A stretch of 64,000 nucleotides of DNA from Sorghum bicolor (taxonomy: Eukaryota; Streptophyta; Magnoliopsida; Poales; Poaceae). The notes beneath the pieces are model-generated. The model saw only the letters and a program-made list of their open reading frames with translations, was not told the DNA's origin and did no database searches. The position numbers were made by a program, and so were the translations under genes. Location of the stretch: NCBI RefSeq assembly GCF_000003195.3, contig NC_012879.2, positions 24,844,017 through 24,908,016 of the forward strand, read 5' to 3'. Shown piece after piece: positions 45,104 through 56,271 of the stretch (positions are counted from its first letter, which is position 1; each line of letters begins with the position of its first letter).

Positions 45104-45733
45104 TTAGCGGCGCTCTAATTCCTTGATCTTCTTGTTGGCACTGGCAAGATCCTGCCTAAGGTCTAGTATAATGGTGTTGTGGTTAGAGAGCTGCCTAGTG
45201 CGGGAGTTGTTCGAGGACTGGAGGTCTATGATAACTCTATCTAGCCTGCGAACTTCCTCATCAATATCCATTATAGTCTTGCGACGCTTGGGAGGTGTCT
45301 CAAAAGCGTTGAGAGCATGCTTTGGGGCTGCCTTTGGAGGGATGAAACAGACTTTGGCTGTTCTAATCCCTTCAAAGTAAGGTCTTTCCTCCTCCGTAGT
45401 GTAGCGTACGCTGCTGATCTTGCCGCTTCGGTTGGTCTTGACTCCAACGACCCTCTCATTGGGTCTAGGTGGAAGGATCCTAGTGCCGGCTGGCACCTTG
45501 ATAGTGGTCTTCGTCTTGGATGATGGTCCTTTGAGGAGTAGGGGTTGTGGTGGTGCGGTGAGAACTGGTTGAGCATGGTAAGATTGGGCGGAGCTGCGTT
45601 GACGTAATGGCATGGCTTCTTGCTGATGCTCTGTGTTGGCCGGGACGAGAGCACGGGCATCGGGGTCTTCCACTGGCTCCATGTTGAGGTTGAAGGGGAC
45701 GACTTCCCAATCGTCGTGGTACTTGTCGGCCAT
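45104..45733 (-). CDS. Accessory protein 3' of pol, element F (nuclear-type coiled coil, unknown function)
   Basis: An intact 209-residue ORF from the ATG at 45731-45733, in the sense of F and 430 bp after pol, where Athila elements keep an env-like gene. It has no signal peptide or membrane segment, so it does not look like an envelope. The N-terminal half is Pro/Gln-rich and basic. A P-P-K-R-R-K-T cluster near residue 150 looks like a nuclear signal. The last 55 residues form a likely coiled coil ending K-K-I-K-E-L-E-R-R. A TATA box at 45871-45878 and paired GC-rich 12-mers at 46022-46054 lie upstream, so it probably has its own promoter. By analogy with accessory nuclear genes of other plant gypsy elements it may regulate the element. 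I do not recognise the family. Confidence 0.7.
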   Translation of the reverse strand: MADKYHDDWEVVPFNLNMEPVEDPDARALVPANTEHQQEAMPLRQRSSAQSYHAQPVLTAPPQPLLLKGPSSKTKTTIKVPAGTRILPPRPNERVVGVKTNRSGKISSVRYTTEEERPYFEGIRTAKVCFIPPKAAPKHALNAFETPPKRRKTIMDIDEEVRRLDRVIIDLQSSNNSRTRQLSNHNTIILDLRQDLASANKKIKELERR

Positions 45734-45870
45734 TGGAGTAGGAAGGAACTAATAAAATTTTAATTGAAGTAGAGCTAATTAAGATCTAATTAAAGGAGAG
45801 CTAATCAAGCTCTAGTTGAAGGAGAGAAAGCTTGGTGGCTTGGTGTTTGAAAACTGAGGTCAGGGGTCTG

Positions 45871-45878
45871 TTTATATA
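45871..45878 (-). promoter_or_regulatory. TATA box upstream of the F accessory ORF
   Basis: Minus strand tatataaa followed by cagacccctga, very like the LTR core promoter of D (tataaaaccagaccccctg). It is about 140 bp before the ATG. Confidence 0.65.
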
Positions 45879-46021
45879 GGGGTCAAAAGGATGCCTCTAT
45901 GGGTTGTTTGGGTTGCTCCCGTCGATGTGTGTGCGAAACTTTCCATCCGAGGGATTATTCGGATCACCCTAAGTGCATTTTCCATAACAGAGAAAGTCGG
46001 GACCGAGGGGGAACAGGGGCT

Positions 46022-46054
46022 GGGCGCCCGCCCACTTGACCTGGGCGCCCGCCC
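46022..46054 (-). promoter_or_regulatory. Paired GC-rich 12-mers upstream of the F accessory ORF
   Basis: gggcgcccgccc at 46022 and 46043, spaced 21 bp. Relative to transcription it is in the opposite orientation from the LTR pairs. The rest of 45734-46163 is non-coding. Confidence 0.55.
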
Positions 46055-46163
46055 TCTCTCTGGCTCCTCTGTGGGCCCACTTCTCCGAGCGCGTTTCTAG
46101 ATGCGAAATTATTTAGAAAAATATATATATGACCCAAAACCATCAGACCAAAAGTGTCGGGCT

Positions 46164-48116
46164 CTAATTCTCCATGGGAAGGTAAAAATGGACTACGTCT
46201 ATTTCTTCAAATTCCTCATTGGGCTCTAAAAATAATTTAAGACGTTGACCATTTACCTTGAATAACGTACCTTCGCTGTTTTGAAGTGTGATAGCTCCGT
46301 GGGATGATGAATTGATTACCTTGGATGGTCCTTCCCATTTGCTCCGGAGTTTTCCATGCCCGAAAAGCTTCACCCTGGAATTAAAAAGTAAAACCTTATC
46401 TCCGGGTGTGAACTCCTTCTTCTTGATTCTCTTGTCATGCCACCTCTTGACTCTTTCTTTGTAGATCTTTGAATTGTGATATGCCTTCTGTCGCCATTCT
46501 TCCAATTCTGATAATTGCATTCTTCTATAATCTCCAGCAACATCTAGGTCCATATTCCATCTCTTTATGGCCCAGTGTGCTTTGAATTCTAGTTCAACAG
46601 GTAGATGGCAAGTCTTCCCGTACACCAATTGGTATGGAGACATTCCAATTGGGGTCTTGTATGCTGTCCGGTATGCCCAGAGTGCATCGGGTAACTTGTC
46701 TTTCCACGCCGTTCCCATTTCATTTACTGTCTTATGAAGAATATTCTTGATTTGTTTGTTGGAAGTCTCTGCTTGGCCACTTGTCTGAGGATGATAAGGG
46801 GTAGCGACGTTGTGACGGATTCCATGTCTTGATAGATATTGCTTGAAGCGTTTGTCGATGAAGTGTGCTCCTCCATCACTTATCGCTACTCTGGGGACTC
46901 CAAATCTTGGAAATATAATTTCTTCAAACATCCTCTTTGAACTGACGTTGTCGGCATGCTTGCAAGGTAATGCTTCTACCCACTTGGAGACATAGTCAAC
47001 CGCCACCAAGATGTACTCACACTTCTTTGATGGAGGAAATGGACCCATGTAGTCTATTCCCCAGACATCAAAGAGCTCAATCTGAAGGTTGTTGGTGAGT
47101 GGCATTGCATCCCTTGTATTTATGTTTTCGTGCCTTTGACATGGCCCACATCTTCTGATATATTGCTTCGTGTCTTCATACATTGTAGGCCAATAGAATC
47201 CACACTGCCAGATCTTTGAATGTGTATGGAATGCTCCATAGTGACCTCCATATGGTGATGAATGACATCTGTCGATGATCTTCCATCCTTCCTCAGTGGT
47301 CACACATCTCCTGAGTAAGCCATCAGAGCATACTCGGAAGAGGTATGGCTCGTCCCATATATGTGAACGACTTTCTTGAATAAGCTTCTTCTTGTTTGCT
47401 CCTGGCGGTACATACCCTGAAACCATAAAATTAACAATATCTGCATACCAGGGGTCAGACCTGTTAATCCCGTAGAGCATGTCGTCCCGGAGTGAATCAT
47501 TGATGGGGGTTTCCTGTGGACTCTTAAAATACATTCTAGACAAGTGATCAGCAACAGAATTTTCTACTCCTTTTTTATCTTTTATTTCTAAGTCAAATTC
47601 TTGGAGTAATAAAATCCATCTAATCAGGCGAGGTTTAGCATCTTTTTTAGTGAGCAAATATTTTAGTGCAGCATGATCAGTGTAAACAATTATTTTAGCT
47701 CCAACTAAATAAGATCTAAATTTATCAATGGCAAAGACAACAGCCAGAAGCTCTTTTTCAGTGGTTGCATAATTAAGTTGAGCTCGTGTCAAAGTTTTAC
47801 TAGCATAAGCAATTGCATGATGCTTCTTATCTTTAGTTTGTCCCAATACTGCCCCCACAGCATAATCACTAGCATCACACATAATTTCAAAAGGCAACGA
47901 CCAATCAGGGGGTTGAATGATTGGTGCAGAGATGAGTGCTTTCTTTAATAAATTGAAAGATGTTAAACATGCATCATCAAATTCGAAAGGAGCATCCTTG
48001 GCTAGCAAAAGAGTAAGTGGTCTAGCAATAAATGAAAAATCTTTTATGAATCTACGATAAAAACCAGCATGGCCAAGAAAGCTCCGAATTCCTTTTATAT
48101 TCACAGGTGGAGAGTT
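46164..48116 (-). pseudogene. RNase H and integrase, element F (frame break from RT)
   Basis: An open frame of about 650 codons. It begins in the RT thumb ([15 protein letters not shown]) and continues with RNase H (M-C-D-A-S-D, Y-T-D-H-A-A-L), the integrase zinc region (C-G-P-C-Q-R-H) and the core with D, D and E in place: [17 protein letters not shown] and G-Q-A-E-T-S-N. The C-terminal part is [10 protein letters not shown]. The integrase looks catalytically complete. A one-base insertion near 48105-48115 puts it out of frame with RT. Confidence 0.88.
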
Positions 48117-48860
48117 GTTCAATTACTTCAATTTTAGCTTTGTCTACCTCAATCCCCCTTTCAGACACTAAGTGTCCTAGCACTATTCCTTCCCTAACCA
48201 TAAAATGACATTTTTCCCAATTAAGGATTAAGTGCTTTTCTTCACATCTTTGCAAAACCTTATCTAAGTTTTCAAGACAACTATCAAAAGTTTTTCCATA
48301 AACAGAGAAATCATCCATGAAAACTTCCATAATCTCTTCAATCATATCAGAAAATATAGACATCATGCATCTTTGAAAAGAAGCTAGTGCATTACATAAC
48401 CCAAAAGACATTCTACGGTAAGCATAAGTTCCATAAGGGCATGTAAAAGTGGATTTGCTTTGATCATCAGGATGGATCGGGATTTGATGATACCCTGAAT
48501 ATCCATCTAAGAAACAGAAGAATGAATGGTTTGCTAACCGCTCTAGCATCTCATCTATAAAAGGTAAAGGAAAGTGATCTTTTCTCATGGCTTTGTTTAG
48601 TTTTCTATAGTCTATGCACATCCGCCATCCTGTGACGGTGCGTTGTGGAATTAGCTCGTTCTTTTCATTCATAATAACTGTCATGCCTCCCTTTTTGGGC
48701 ACAACTTGGACTGGGCTCACCCACTCACTGTGCGGCACAGGATATATAATCCCTGCATGCAGCAACTTTATAACTTCCTTTTTAACTACCTCTCTCATAG
48801 TGTTGTTAAGTCTATGTTGGGGTTCTTGAGAGGGTGTAACAGAAGGATCTGTTGGAATAC
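48112..48860 (-). pseudogene. Reverse transcriptase, element F (interrupted upstream by element H)
   Basis: RT from V-V-K-K-E-V-I-K-L-L-H-A-G through W-R-M-C-I-D-Y-R-K-L-N, the F-C-F-L-D-G-Y-S-G-Y-H-Q-I block and the F-M-D-D catalytic motif, to the conserved G-H-L-V-S. It then runs out of frame near 48110. The upstream part (protease, gag) is beyond H. Confidence 0.88.
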
Positions 48861-49913
48861 TGTCGAGGGTATCGGTAGGGGGTACCCTCAGCGATACGTA
48901 TTATGAGATTGCCCGTACGAAGGTCGAGACCCTCAATTCGACGCTCTAATCTTACGTATGCACCGCCGTCAACGGTCGTAGCCTCGAAGACGGAAATAGC
49001 GTCGAGCGAATCGGTCAGGGCTCGAGCGACGACTGCCGTCGAAAACGGAAGCGGGTTCGAGCGAACCGAGAGGCGTCGGGCGCAAGGACACTGTCCGCCG
49101 CCTGACGCGCGCATGCGGGCCAGAGCATTAAATGCACCTGACGCTTCCCCACCTAACACACGGGTCACGGAAGGCGTGATAGGGAACAAGCTTCCGTCCC
49201 ATCGTTCTTTTTGCAGCCTTCCCACCGAACGACCCAGGGCGTGTCAGGACGCAGGAAACTAGGGTGGAACGTCTAATCGGGACCCCCTCGAGACACCCAA
49301 GGTCAGCGCTCCAGATATCAGCATATTACGCGGCGCCCGACCCTCGACCGAACAAGGTCCCTTCCCAGGGACAAGTTGGGCGTCGACTGACAACACCACA
49401 GCTACCCCGCCGGATCCGCCACCATACCATACAAGCATGCGACCTCAGAACCAGCACAAGGCGGCTGGCAGGGCAGAACGCAGGAGCACGCGTAATCATC
49501 ACCGGGCTATCAAGATGGGACGGCTCGAGGCCATGTCGTACGGAAGCCTCGAGTAGGTCAGCGCTCCATGCGGCTATCGATCCCTACTCTAACATCTACG
49601 CATGTACCCTGTGTCTCTCCTTGGAGCTATAAAAGGAGAGACTCAGGAATAGAAGAGGGGGACATCACAACACAAGACCACGCTCATACGTAGTAAAGCT
49701 CCACACTTCACACCACGCCTGTATTCGCCCCTGTACAAGCACTTAGGTGCAAGATAATACAAACTCTCTCCCCCCTGCTGGACGTAGGGCCTTCTTTTGC
49801 CCGAACCAGGATAAATCTCTGTGTTTTCTTGCATCACCATCCGGAAAAGGGAGCACGCATACAAATTTACTCGTTGGTGTGACCCCCCCCCCCCCGGGGG
49901 AAAAACACCGACA
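48861..49913 (+). repeat. 5' LTR of element H (1053 bp)
   Basis: Starts tgtcgagggtatcgg and ends aacaccgaca. TATA box at 49628-49634 (gctataaaagg). A run of 15 C at about 49883-49895 lies near the 3' end. The long ORFs across it are not genes. Confidence 0.95.
49628..49634 (+). promoter_or_regulatory. TATA box of the H 5' LTR
   Basis: tataaaa in ggagctataaaaggagag, repeated at 63820-63826 in the 3' LTR and at 56547-56553 (minus) in the solo LTR. Confidence 0.8.
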
Positions 49914-49915
49914 GT

Positions 49916-49933
49916 TGGCGCGCCAGGTAGGGG
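49916..49933 (+). promoter_or_regulatory. Primer binding site, element H
   Basis: tggcgcgccaggtagggg two bases after the LTR. The TGG start matches the CCA end of a tRNA. Arg tRNA is often quoted for RIRE2-like elements, but I cannot confirm which tRNA. Confidence 0.7.
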
Positions 49934-49971
49934 TCCTGCGTGTTTTTCACCGATTTTCCACTACTTTCCGG

Positions 49972-50442
49972 ATGGCTACTCTTGCCTCGCCGCTTCCGCG
50001 CTCCACGGTGATTTGGTTTGGGAGTCTCGAGTTCATGTCTACGGGCTCCGGCTACGACATGATCTTGCTCTCAGTCAAAGGACCAGGAGGAGTCCGCGTT
50101 ACGCCAGCACGGTTGAAGGCCCCGAGACGCCCTCACCACCACGCCTCCCCGCCTAAGAAGAGGCGCGGGCAGCACCACCGCGGCCCCTCTGCTTCAGCAC
50201 GACCAACAACTCGTGCAAGGCAGGATGTGGGCCACCAGTCGGCAACACCGTGTGACGGAGCAACAAGCACGACGACTCAGCACCGCGCAACGATGGGGGG
50301 GACGCATCTCGCGCGCCCTCCCCCACCGCAGCTAGACTACTTCCACACGGGTTGTTCTCTCCAAGGGCGGCACTGCCGTTCGGGTTGGACAACGCCGCGG
50401 CGTCGCTCGCCAGGGCGATATGCCCAAACGCCCAGACGTACG
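49972..50442 (+). pseudogene. Probable gag N-terminal part, element H (out of frame with the rest)
   Basis: The ATG at 49972 opens a basic, Arg- and Pro-rich segment that ends in a TAG near 50443-50445. The main gag frame opens only after a TGA at 50574-50576, and the two frames differ. So either a frameshift lies between 50445 and 50577 or this stretch is a leader. Confidence 0.4.
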
Positions 50443-50576
50443 TAGAAAGACCAATGGTCCTCCCACGTAGCTCTGAAGCGCGGCGGCCGGCATCCGAGCT
50501 GCCGGATCTTTCCTGAGTACGAGGCCTCCGTCGTCTAGGCCCCGGACGATACTCGATCACCTCCCTCAGGCAATGA

Positions 50577-53123
50577 TTGCTGGAGGAAGGACGTGGGTGT
50601 TTCCACGCCGCCGAACCGGACTCCGACTCCGAGACAGACAGCTATGATCCTACGAGGGAATGCTATCACATCGACGGGGCGGCAGAAACCACCGACGAGA
50701 CACGGGATGCTGCTGCGGGTGGTCGAGCCCCCGCGGCGCAAGAAGACCCCAGGACGCCTGGGAACGACGGACGGCTCGACCCTCTTCCTCAGGAAGATAG
50801 AACTGCGCAGCTCGCGCAGCTGCGGGAGCTCAAGATGAAGCTCGACGAAGATCGCGAGCGCCTCGTCCTGCTCGAGCAAATCCTCGAACAAGACCTGCCC
50901 TACCCGCCGGGCGGAAGTGTCCGCAGACGCGCTCGAGAGGTACATCGACAGATCGTCGGTGACGCAGAGGCGGAGCAACCTGTCAGCCGTTTCCCTCGAG
51001 CAGGCCAAAATGTAGTGGCAGCGACGATGCTGCTACGTAACATGCCAGAGCCGTCGAATTCCCAGGCCCGGCGCATTCGAGATGAAGTTCAGACATTGCT
51101 CCAGGTGGCAGCAGTTCAACAAGCCGAAAGTTCGGCGTCTCGACGACGAGGAGCTGCCACAGAGAAGCGCGACGAACAGCCTCTAATCGAAGAGGAGGTG
51201 TCAGTCCAACAACAACCTCCCCCTCGAGGTAGAAAGACCGCTCTCATCCTCCCTGCCGACAATCAACGTCGACACGACGCGCGGCACGACATCAAAGAAA
51301 ATAGACGCCGCCGGCACGGAGACGCGGAAGAACGTGGTTATAGCGCGCATCGCGGTGGGAGATACGACAGCGACGAGGACCGGGTGGCCCCCGAGCCACC
51401 GGGCCCGCGGGTGTTCAGCAGGGCGATTCGCAGCACGCCCCTGCCCAATCCGTTTCGACCCCCAACCAGCATCGCGAAGTACAACGGAGAGACCAAACCA
51501 GAGTTATGGCTGGCCGATTTCAGGTTGGCCTGTCAGCTAGGTGGCGCTCGAGGTGATGATCGAGCCATCATCAGACAGCTACCCCTTTTCCTCTCCGACA
51601 CCGCCCGTCGATGGCTCGAAGAACTCCCTGCCAATCAGATCCACAACTGGGTTGATCTGGTCAGAGTCTTCGAGGGTAACTTCAAAGGGACCTACATACG
51701 GCCAGGGAACTCGTGGGACCTCAGCAAATGCAAACAGAAGTCAGGAGAGACTCTTCGGGAGTACGCTCGACGCTTCTCGAAGCAGCGCACTGAGCTGCCG
51801 CACATCCCTGACCACGACGTCATCTTGGCGTTTATCTCGGGCACCACCAGTCGAGACTTGGTGCGGGAATTAGGTCGCAATCGACCTCAGACCGTCGACG
51901 AGCTGATGGACGTAGTAGCTAACTACGCGGCAGGGGAGGAGGCAGTCGGCGCCTTCTTCAACTCAGAAGGAAGAAAAGGCAAGCAGCCCGTCGATGAAGA
52001 TGGGACTTCCAGTCGAGGCCTCAAGAAAAATAAAAAGAAGCAGAAAGTGCGGCAGTTCCACCGGGAAGATTCAGGTGACAACCTCGTCGCCGCCATGGAT
52101 CGAAAGAAGCCGCGAGGCCCTCCGGAGGGAGGCATCTTCGACAAGATGTTGGAGGAGCCGTGCCCTTACCATAAGGGGGGCGCCAACCACAAACTCAAGG
52201 ACTGTCGTATGCTGAGAAAGCATTTCGACGGTCAGGGGTTCAAAAAAGATACGCGTGACGACTCCAAGAAGGAGAAGGCTGGCGGCAAGGAGGACGACAA
52301 AGATGACGACGGCTTCCCCGCCGTCCACGACTGCTACATGATCTATGGCGGGCCTTCGACTCAGTTGACCACGAGGCAGCGCAAAAGGGAGCGTCGCGAA
52401 GTCTTTGCAGCAAGAATGGCGGTGCCCCAATACCTTAGCTGGTCGAGCACTCCCATCACTTTCGACCAAGAAGACCACCCTGACAAGGTAGTCGCCCCAG
52501 GCGTCTACCCGCTCGTCGTCGACCCCATCATCGTCAACACCCGACTCTCGAAAGTGCTGATGGATGGTGGCAGCAGCCTCAACATCATCTACCTCGAGAC
52601 CCTCGATCTCCTCAGCATCGATAGAGGACGCCTCCAGCCAAGCGCCGGCGGTTTCCATGGCGTCGTGCCAGGGAAAAAGGCACTGCCAGTAGGTCGAATC
52701 GACCTACCGGTCTGCTTCGGCACGGCGGCCAACTTCAGGAAGGAGACCCTCACCTTTGAGGTGGTTGGGTTCCGAGGCACGTACCACGCCATCGTCGGGC
52801 GCCCGGGCTACGCCAGGTTCATGGCCATACCTAACTACACATACTTGAAGCTAAAGATGCCTGGTCCCAAAGGCGTCATCACTATCAGTTCCTCCTTCGA
52901 GCACGCGTACGAGTGCGACGTCGAGTGCGTCGAGTACGGGGAGGCGGTCGAGAGCTCCACCGAGCTCGTTGCAAAGCTCGAGGCCATGGCCGCTGAGGCT
53001 CCAGAGCCTAAGCATCATGCGGGCAGCTTCGAGGCGGCGGAAGGAACCAAGAAGATCCCGCTCGACCCCAACAACTCCGACGGCAAGGTGCTGACGATCA
53101 GCACCGACCTCGACCCCAAATAG
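50577..53123 (+). pseudogene. Gag and protease, element H
   Basis: An 848-residue open frame; the first in-frame ATG is near 50835. The gag core (A-R-R-W-L-E-E-L-P, L-R-E-Y-A-R-R-F-S) is followed by a Lys-rich stretch and a C-P-Y-H...H-K-L-K-D-C zinc-like motif near 52160-52205. A retropepsin then carries L-M-D-G-G-S-S-L-N-I, a variant active site typical of this lineage. It ends in TAG at 53121-53123, directly in frame with pol. In related elements gag and pol form one frame and I would expect Gln here, so the TAG is probably a point mutation. A readthrough role cannot be excluded. Confidence 0.82.
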
Positions 53124-56100
53124 GAAGCCGTGCTCGTCGACTTTCTCCGTGCAAATGCTGATATGTTTGCATGGAGTCCCTCGGACATGCCAGGTATACC
53201 GAGGGAAGTCGCCGAGCACTCCTTGGAGATTCGTGCCGGTTCCAAGCCAGTGAAGCAGCGGTTGCGCCGATTCGACGAGGAAAAGCGCAAGATCATTGGC
53301 GAGGAAGTCCACAAGCTTTTGACGGCCGGATTCATCAAGGAGGTTCATCATCCTAACTGGTTAGCGAACCTTGTATTAGTTAAGAAAAAGAATGGGAAAA
53401 TGAGGATGTGTGTCGATTATACTAGTTTGAATAAAGCATGTCCAAAAGTTCCCTTTCCATTGCCACGCATTGATCAGATTGTCGATTCTACCGCGGGATG
53501 TGAAACCCTTTCTTTCCTTGATGCATATTCCGGTTACCATCAAATAAAAATGAAGGAGTCTGACCAGCTCGCGACCTCTTTCATCACGCCTTTTGGGATG
53601 TATTGCTACGTGACCATGCCATTCGGGCTTCGAAACGCCGGAGCCACATATCAACGTTGCATGCTACACGTATTTGGCGAACATGTAGGATCAACGGTCG
53701 AGGCCTACGTCGATGACATTGTCGTCAAGTCAAAACGACGAGGAGACTTGATCCGGGACCTCGAGGTTGCCTTCAGTTGCCTACGCACCAGCCGGATCAA
53801 GCTCAATCCCGAGAAGTGCGTTTTCGGCGTGCCTCGAGGCATGCTCCTAGGATATATCGTTTCGCAGCGCGGTATCGAGGCCCCCGAGAAAGTCTCGGCC
53901 ATCACGAAAATGGGGCCAATCCGAGACATCAAGGGTGTGCAGAGAGTCAAGGGGTGCCTGGCGGCTCTGAGCCGTTTCATCTCGAGACTAGGAGAAAAGG
54001 CATTACCGTTATATCGACTCCTAAAGAAGGTCGAGAGCTTTTCTTGGACCCCCGAGGCCGAGGAAGCACTCGAAAAGCTGAAAAAGACGCTGACCTCGGC
54101 ACCAGTCCTGGTTCCACCTCAACCTGCAGAGCCGCTGCTCCTCTACGTCGCGTCGACGACCCAGGTCGTCAGCGCGGCGGTGGTGGTCGAAAGACAAGAG
54201 GAGGGTCACGCGCTGCCGGTCCAAAGGCCAGTTTATTTCGTCAGCGAGGTGCTTTCGGAGACCAAGGCGCGTTACCCCCAAATCCAGAAGCTGATCTACG
54301 CCGTAATCCTTGCCCGCCGCAAACTGCAACATTACTTCCTTGGTCATCCTATCACGGTGGTCTCTTCATTCCCCTTGGGCGAGATAATCCAGAGCAAGGA
54401 GGCCACGGGAAGAATAGCTAAGTGGTCGGTCGAGCTCATGAGCGAGACTCTCACTTACGCGCCTCGAAAGGCCATCAAATCGCAAGCCCTGGTAGACTTC
54501 GTCGCGGAATGGACAGACTCCCAGCTTCCCCCGACTCAGGTCCAAGCGGAGCTGTGGACAATGTATTTCGACGGGTCACTCATGAAAATTGGGGCCGGGG
54601 CCGGCCTGCTGTTCATCTCACCCTTGGGCGTCCACATGAGGTACATAATCAGGATTCATTTTGCCGCATCTAACAATGTCGCAGAATATGAGGCCCTCGT
54701 CAACGGTCTCAAGATCGCTATCGAGTTAGGAGTCCGACGCCTCGACATCCGAGGCGACTCCCAACTCGTCATCGACCAGGTAATGAAAACCTCGAGTTGC
54801 CACGACCCAAAAATGGAAGCGTACTGCAAGGAGGTCCGTCGACTCGAAGACAGGTTCCACGGCCTCGAGCTTGTCCATGTCGCTCGACGCTACAACGAGG
54901 CAGCCGACGAACTCGCCAAGATCGCATCTACCAGAGGCACAGTGCCGCCTGATGCATTCTCAAAGGATCTTCACGAGCCATCCGTCGACCTAGGCACGGA
55001 GGCTGGCATCGAGACTACCATCGCCCAACCAACCAATGTTGTCGATGCGCTCTTGATGGAGGAAGAGGTGATGGAGATAGAACGACGACCGGGTCGACCA
55101 TTCGATTGGCGCACTCCGTTCCTCGACTGCCTTATCCGCAGTGAGTTGCCAGAAGACAAGACAGAAGCTCGTCGTATCGCTCGATGGGCCAAATCATATG
55201 TGATCTATGGCGAAGACAACGAGCTATATCGACGGAGCCCGACGGGGGTCTTACAACGTTGCATCACCGTAGAGGAAGGCCGAAAACTCCTCGATGACCT
55301 GCACTTGGGGGCTTGTGGCCACCACGCCGCCCCACGGACCCTTGTAGGAAACGCTTTTCGGCAAGGCTTTTACTGGCCAACGGCCGTGGCGGATGCCATC
55401 GAGCTCGTACGCTCGTGTCATGGGTGCCAATTCTACGCCAAACAGACGCATCTGCCCGCCCACGCTCTTCAGATGATCCCCATCACCTGGCCGTTTGCGG
55501 TATGGGGGCTCGATTTAGTAGGACCTCTACAAAAGGCGAAAGGAGGGTATACCCATTTGCTGGTGGCTATCGACAAGTTCTCCAAATGGATCGAGGCTCG
55601 ACCCATCACCAACATCCGCTCCGAGCAGGCCGTCCTTTTCTTCTCCGACATCATCCATCGGTTTGGGATCCCCAATGTCATCATCACCGACAACGGCACC
55701 CAGTTCACCGGCAGAAAGTTCTTGGATTTCTGCGATCAGCATCACATCCGTGTGAACTGGTCCGCAGTAGCCCACCCTCGAACTAACGGCCAGGTCGAGC
55801 GTGCCAACGGCATGATTTTGCAAGGACTCAAGCCAAGGATCTACAATCGATTGAAGAAATTCGGCAAGAAATGGGTCGAAGAGCTTTCCTCAGTCCTATG
55901 GAGCCTTAGGACAACGCCAAGCAGGGCCACAAAATACACCCCATTCTTCATGGTCTACGGCTCTGAAGCTATCCTCCCCACAGACCTCGAGTATGGGTCA
56001 CCACGACTCAAGGCTTACAACGAGCAATCGAACAAAGAGACTCAGGAAAACGCGGTCGACCAACTCGAGGAGGCTCGAGACATGGCCCTCCTCAACTCTG

Positions 56101-56266
56101 CTAGATATCAGCAGAGACTCCGACGCTACCACGACAAGCACGTGCGCAAGAGGGACCTCAACGTAGGCGACCTTGTCTTACGACGCCGGCAAAGCAACCA
56201 AGGACGCCACAAGCTGACCCCACCTTGGGAAGGCCCGTATGTGGTGGCCGAGGTCCTTAAGCCAGG

Positions 56267-56271
56267 AACGT
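56267..56271. repeat. Target duplication of the solo LTR, left copy (aacgt)
   Basis: aacgt here and at 57321-57325 flanks the solo LTR. Confidence 0.95.

Larger units (their letters stand above)
42730..48860 (-). mobile_element. Element F: Athila-like retrotransposon with a 3' accessory ORF (5' part outside window)
   Basis: From left to right: 3' LTR, an assembly gap, a 3' untranslated stretch, an accessory ORF, integrase, RNase H and RT, all on the minus strand. It breaks upstream of RT at 48860, where H starts. Gag, the protease and the 5' LTR lie beyond H. Confidence 0.87.

Noticed and set aside
45104..45733. Envelope gene in F
   Set aside because: The ORF is in the env-like position but has no signal peptide, membrane segment or Cys-rich ectodomain.
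48903..49632. ORFs in the H LTR, repeated at 63095-63824 and antisense at 56589-57287
   Set aside because: They lie in LTR sequence and are repeated only because the LTR is.
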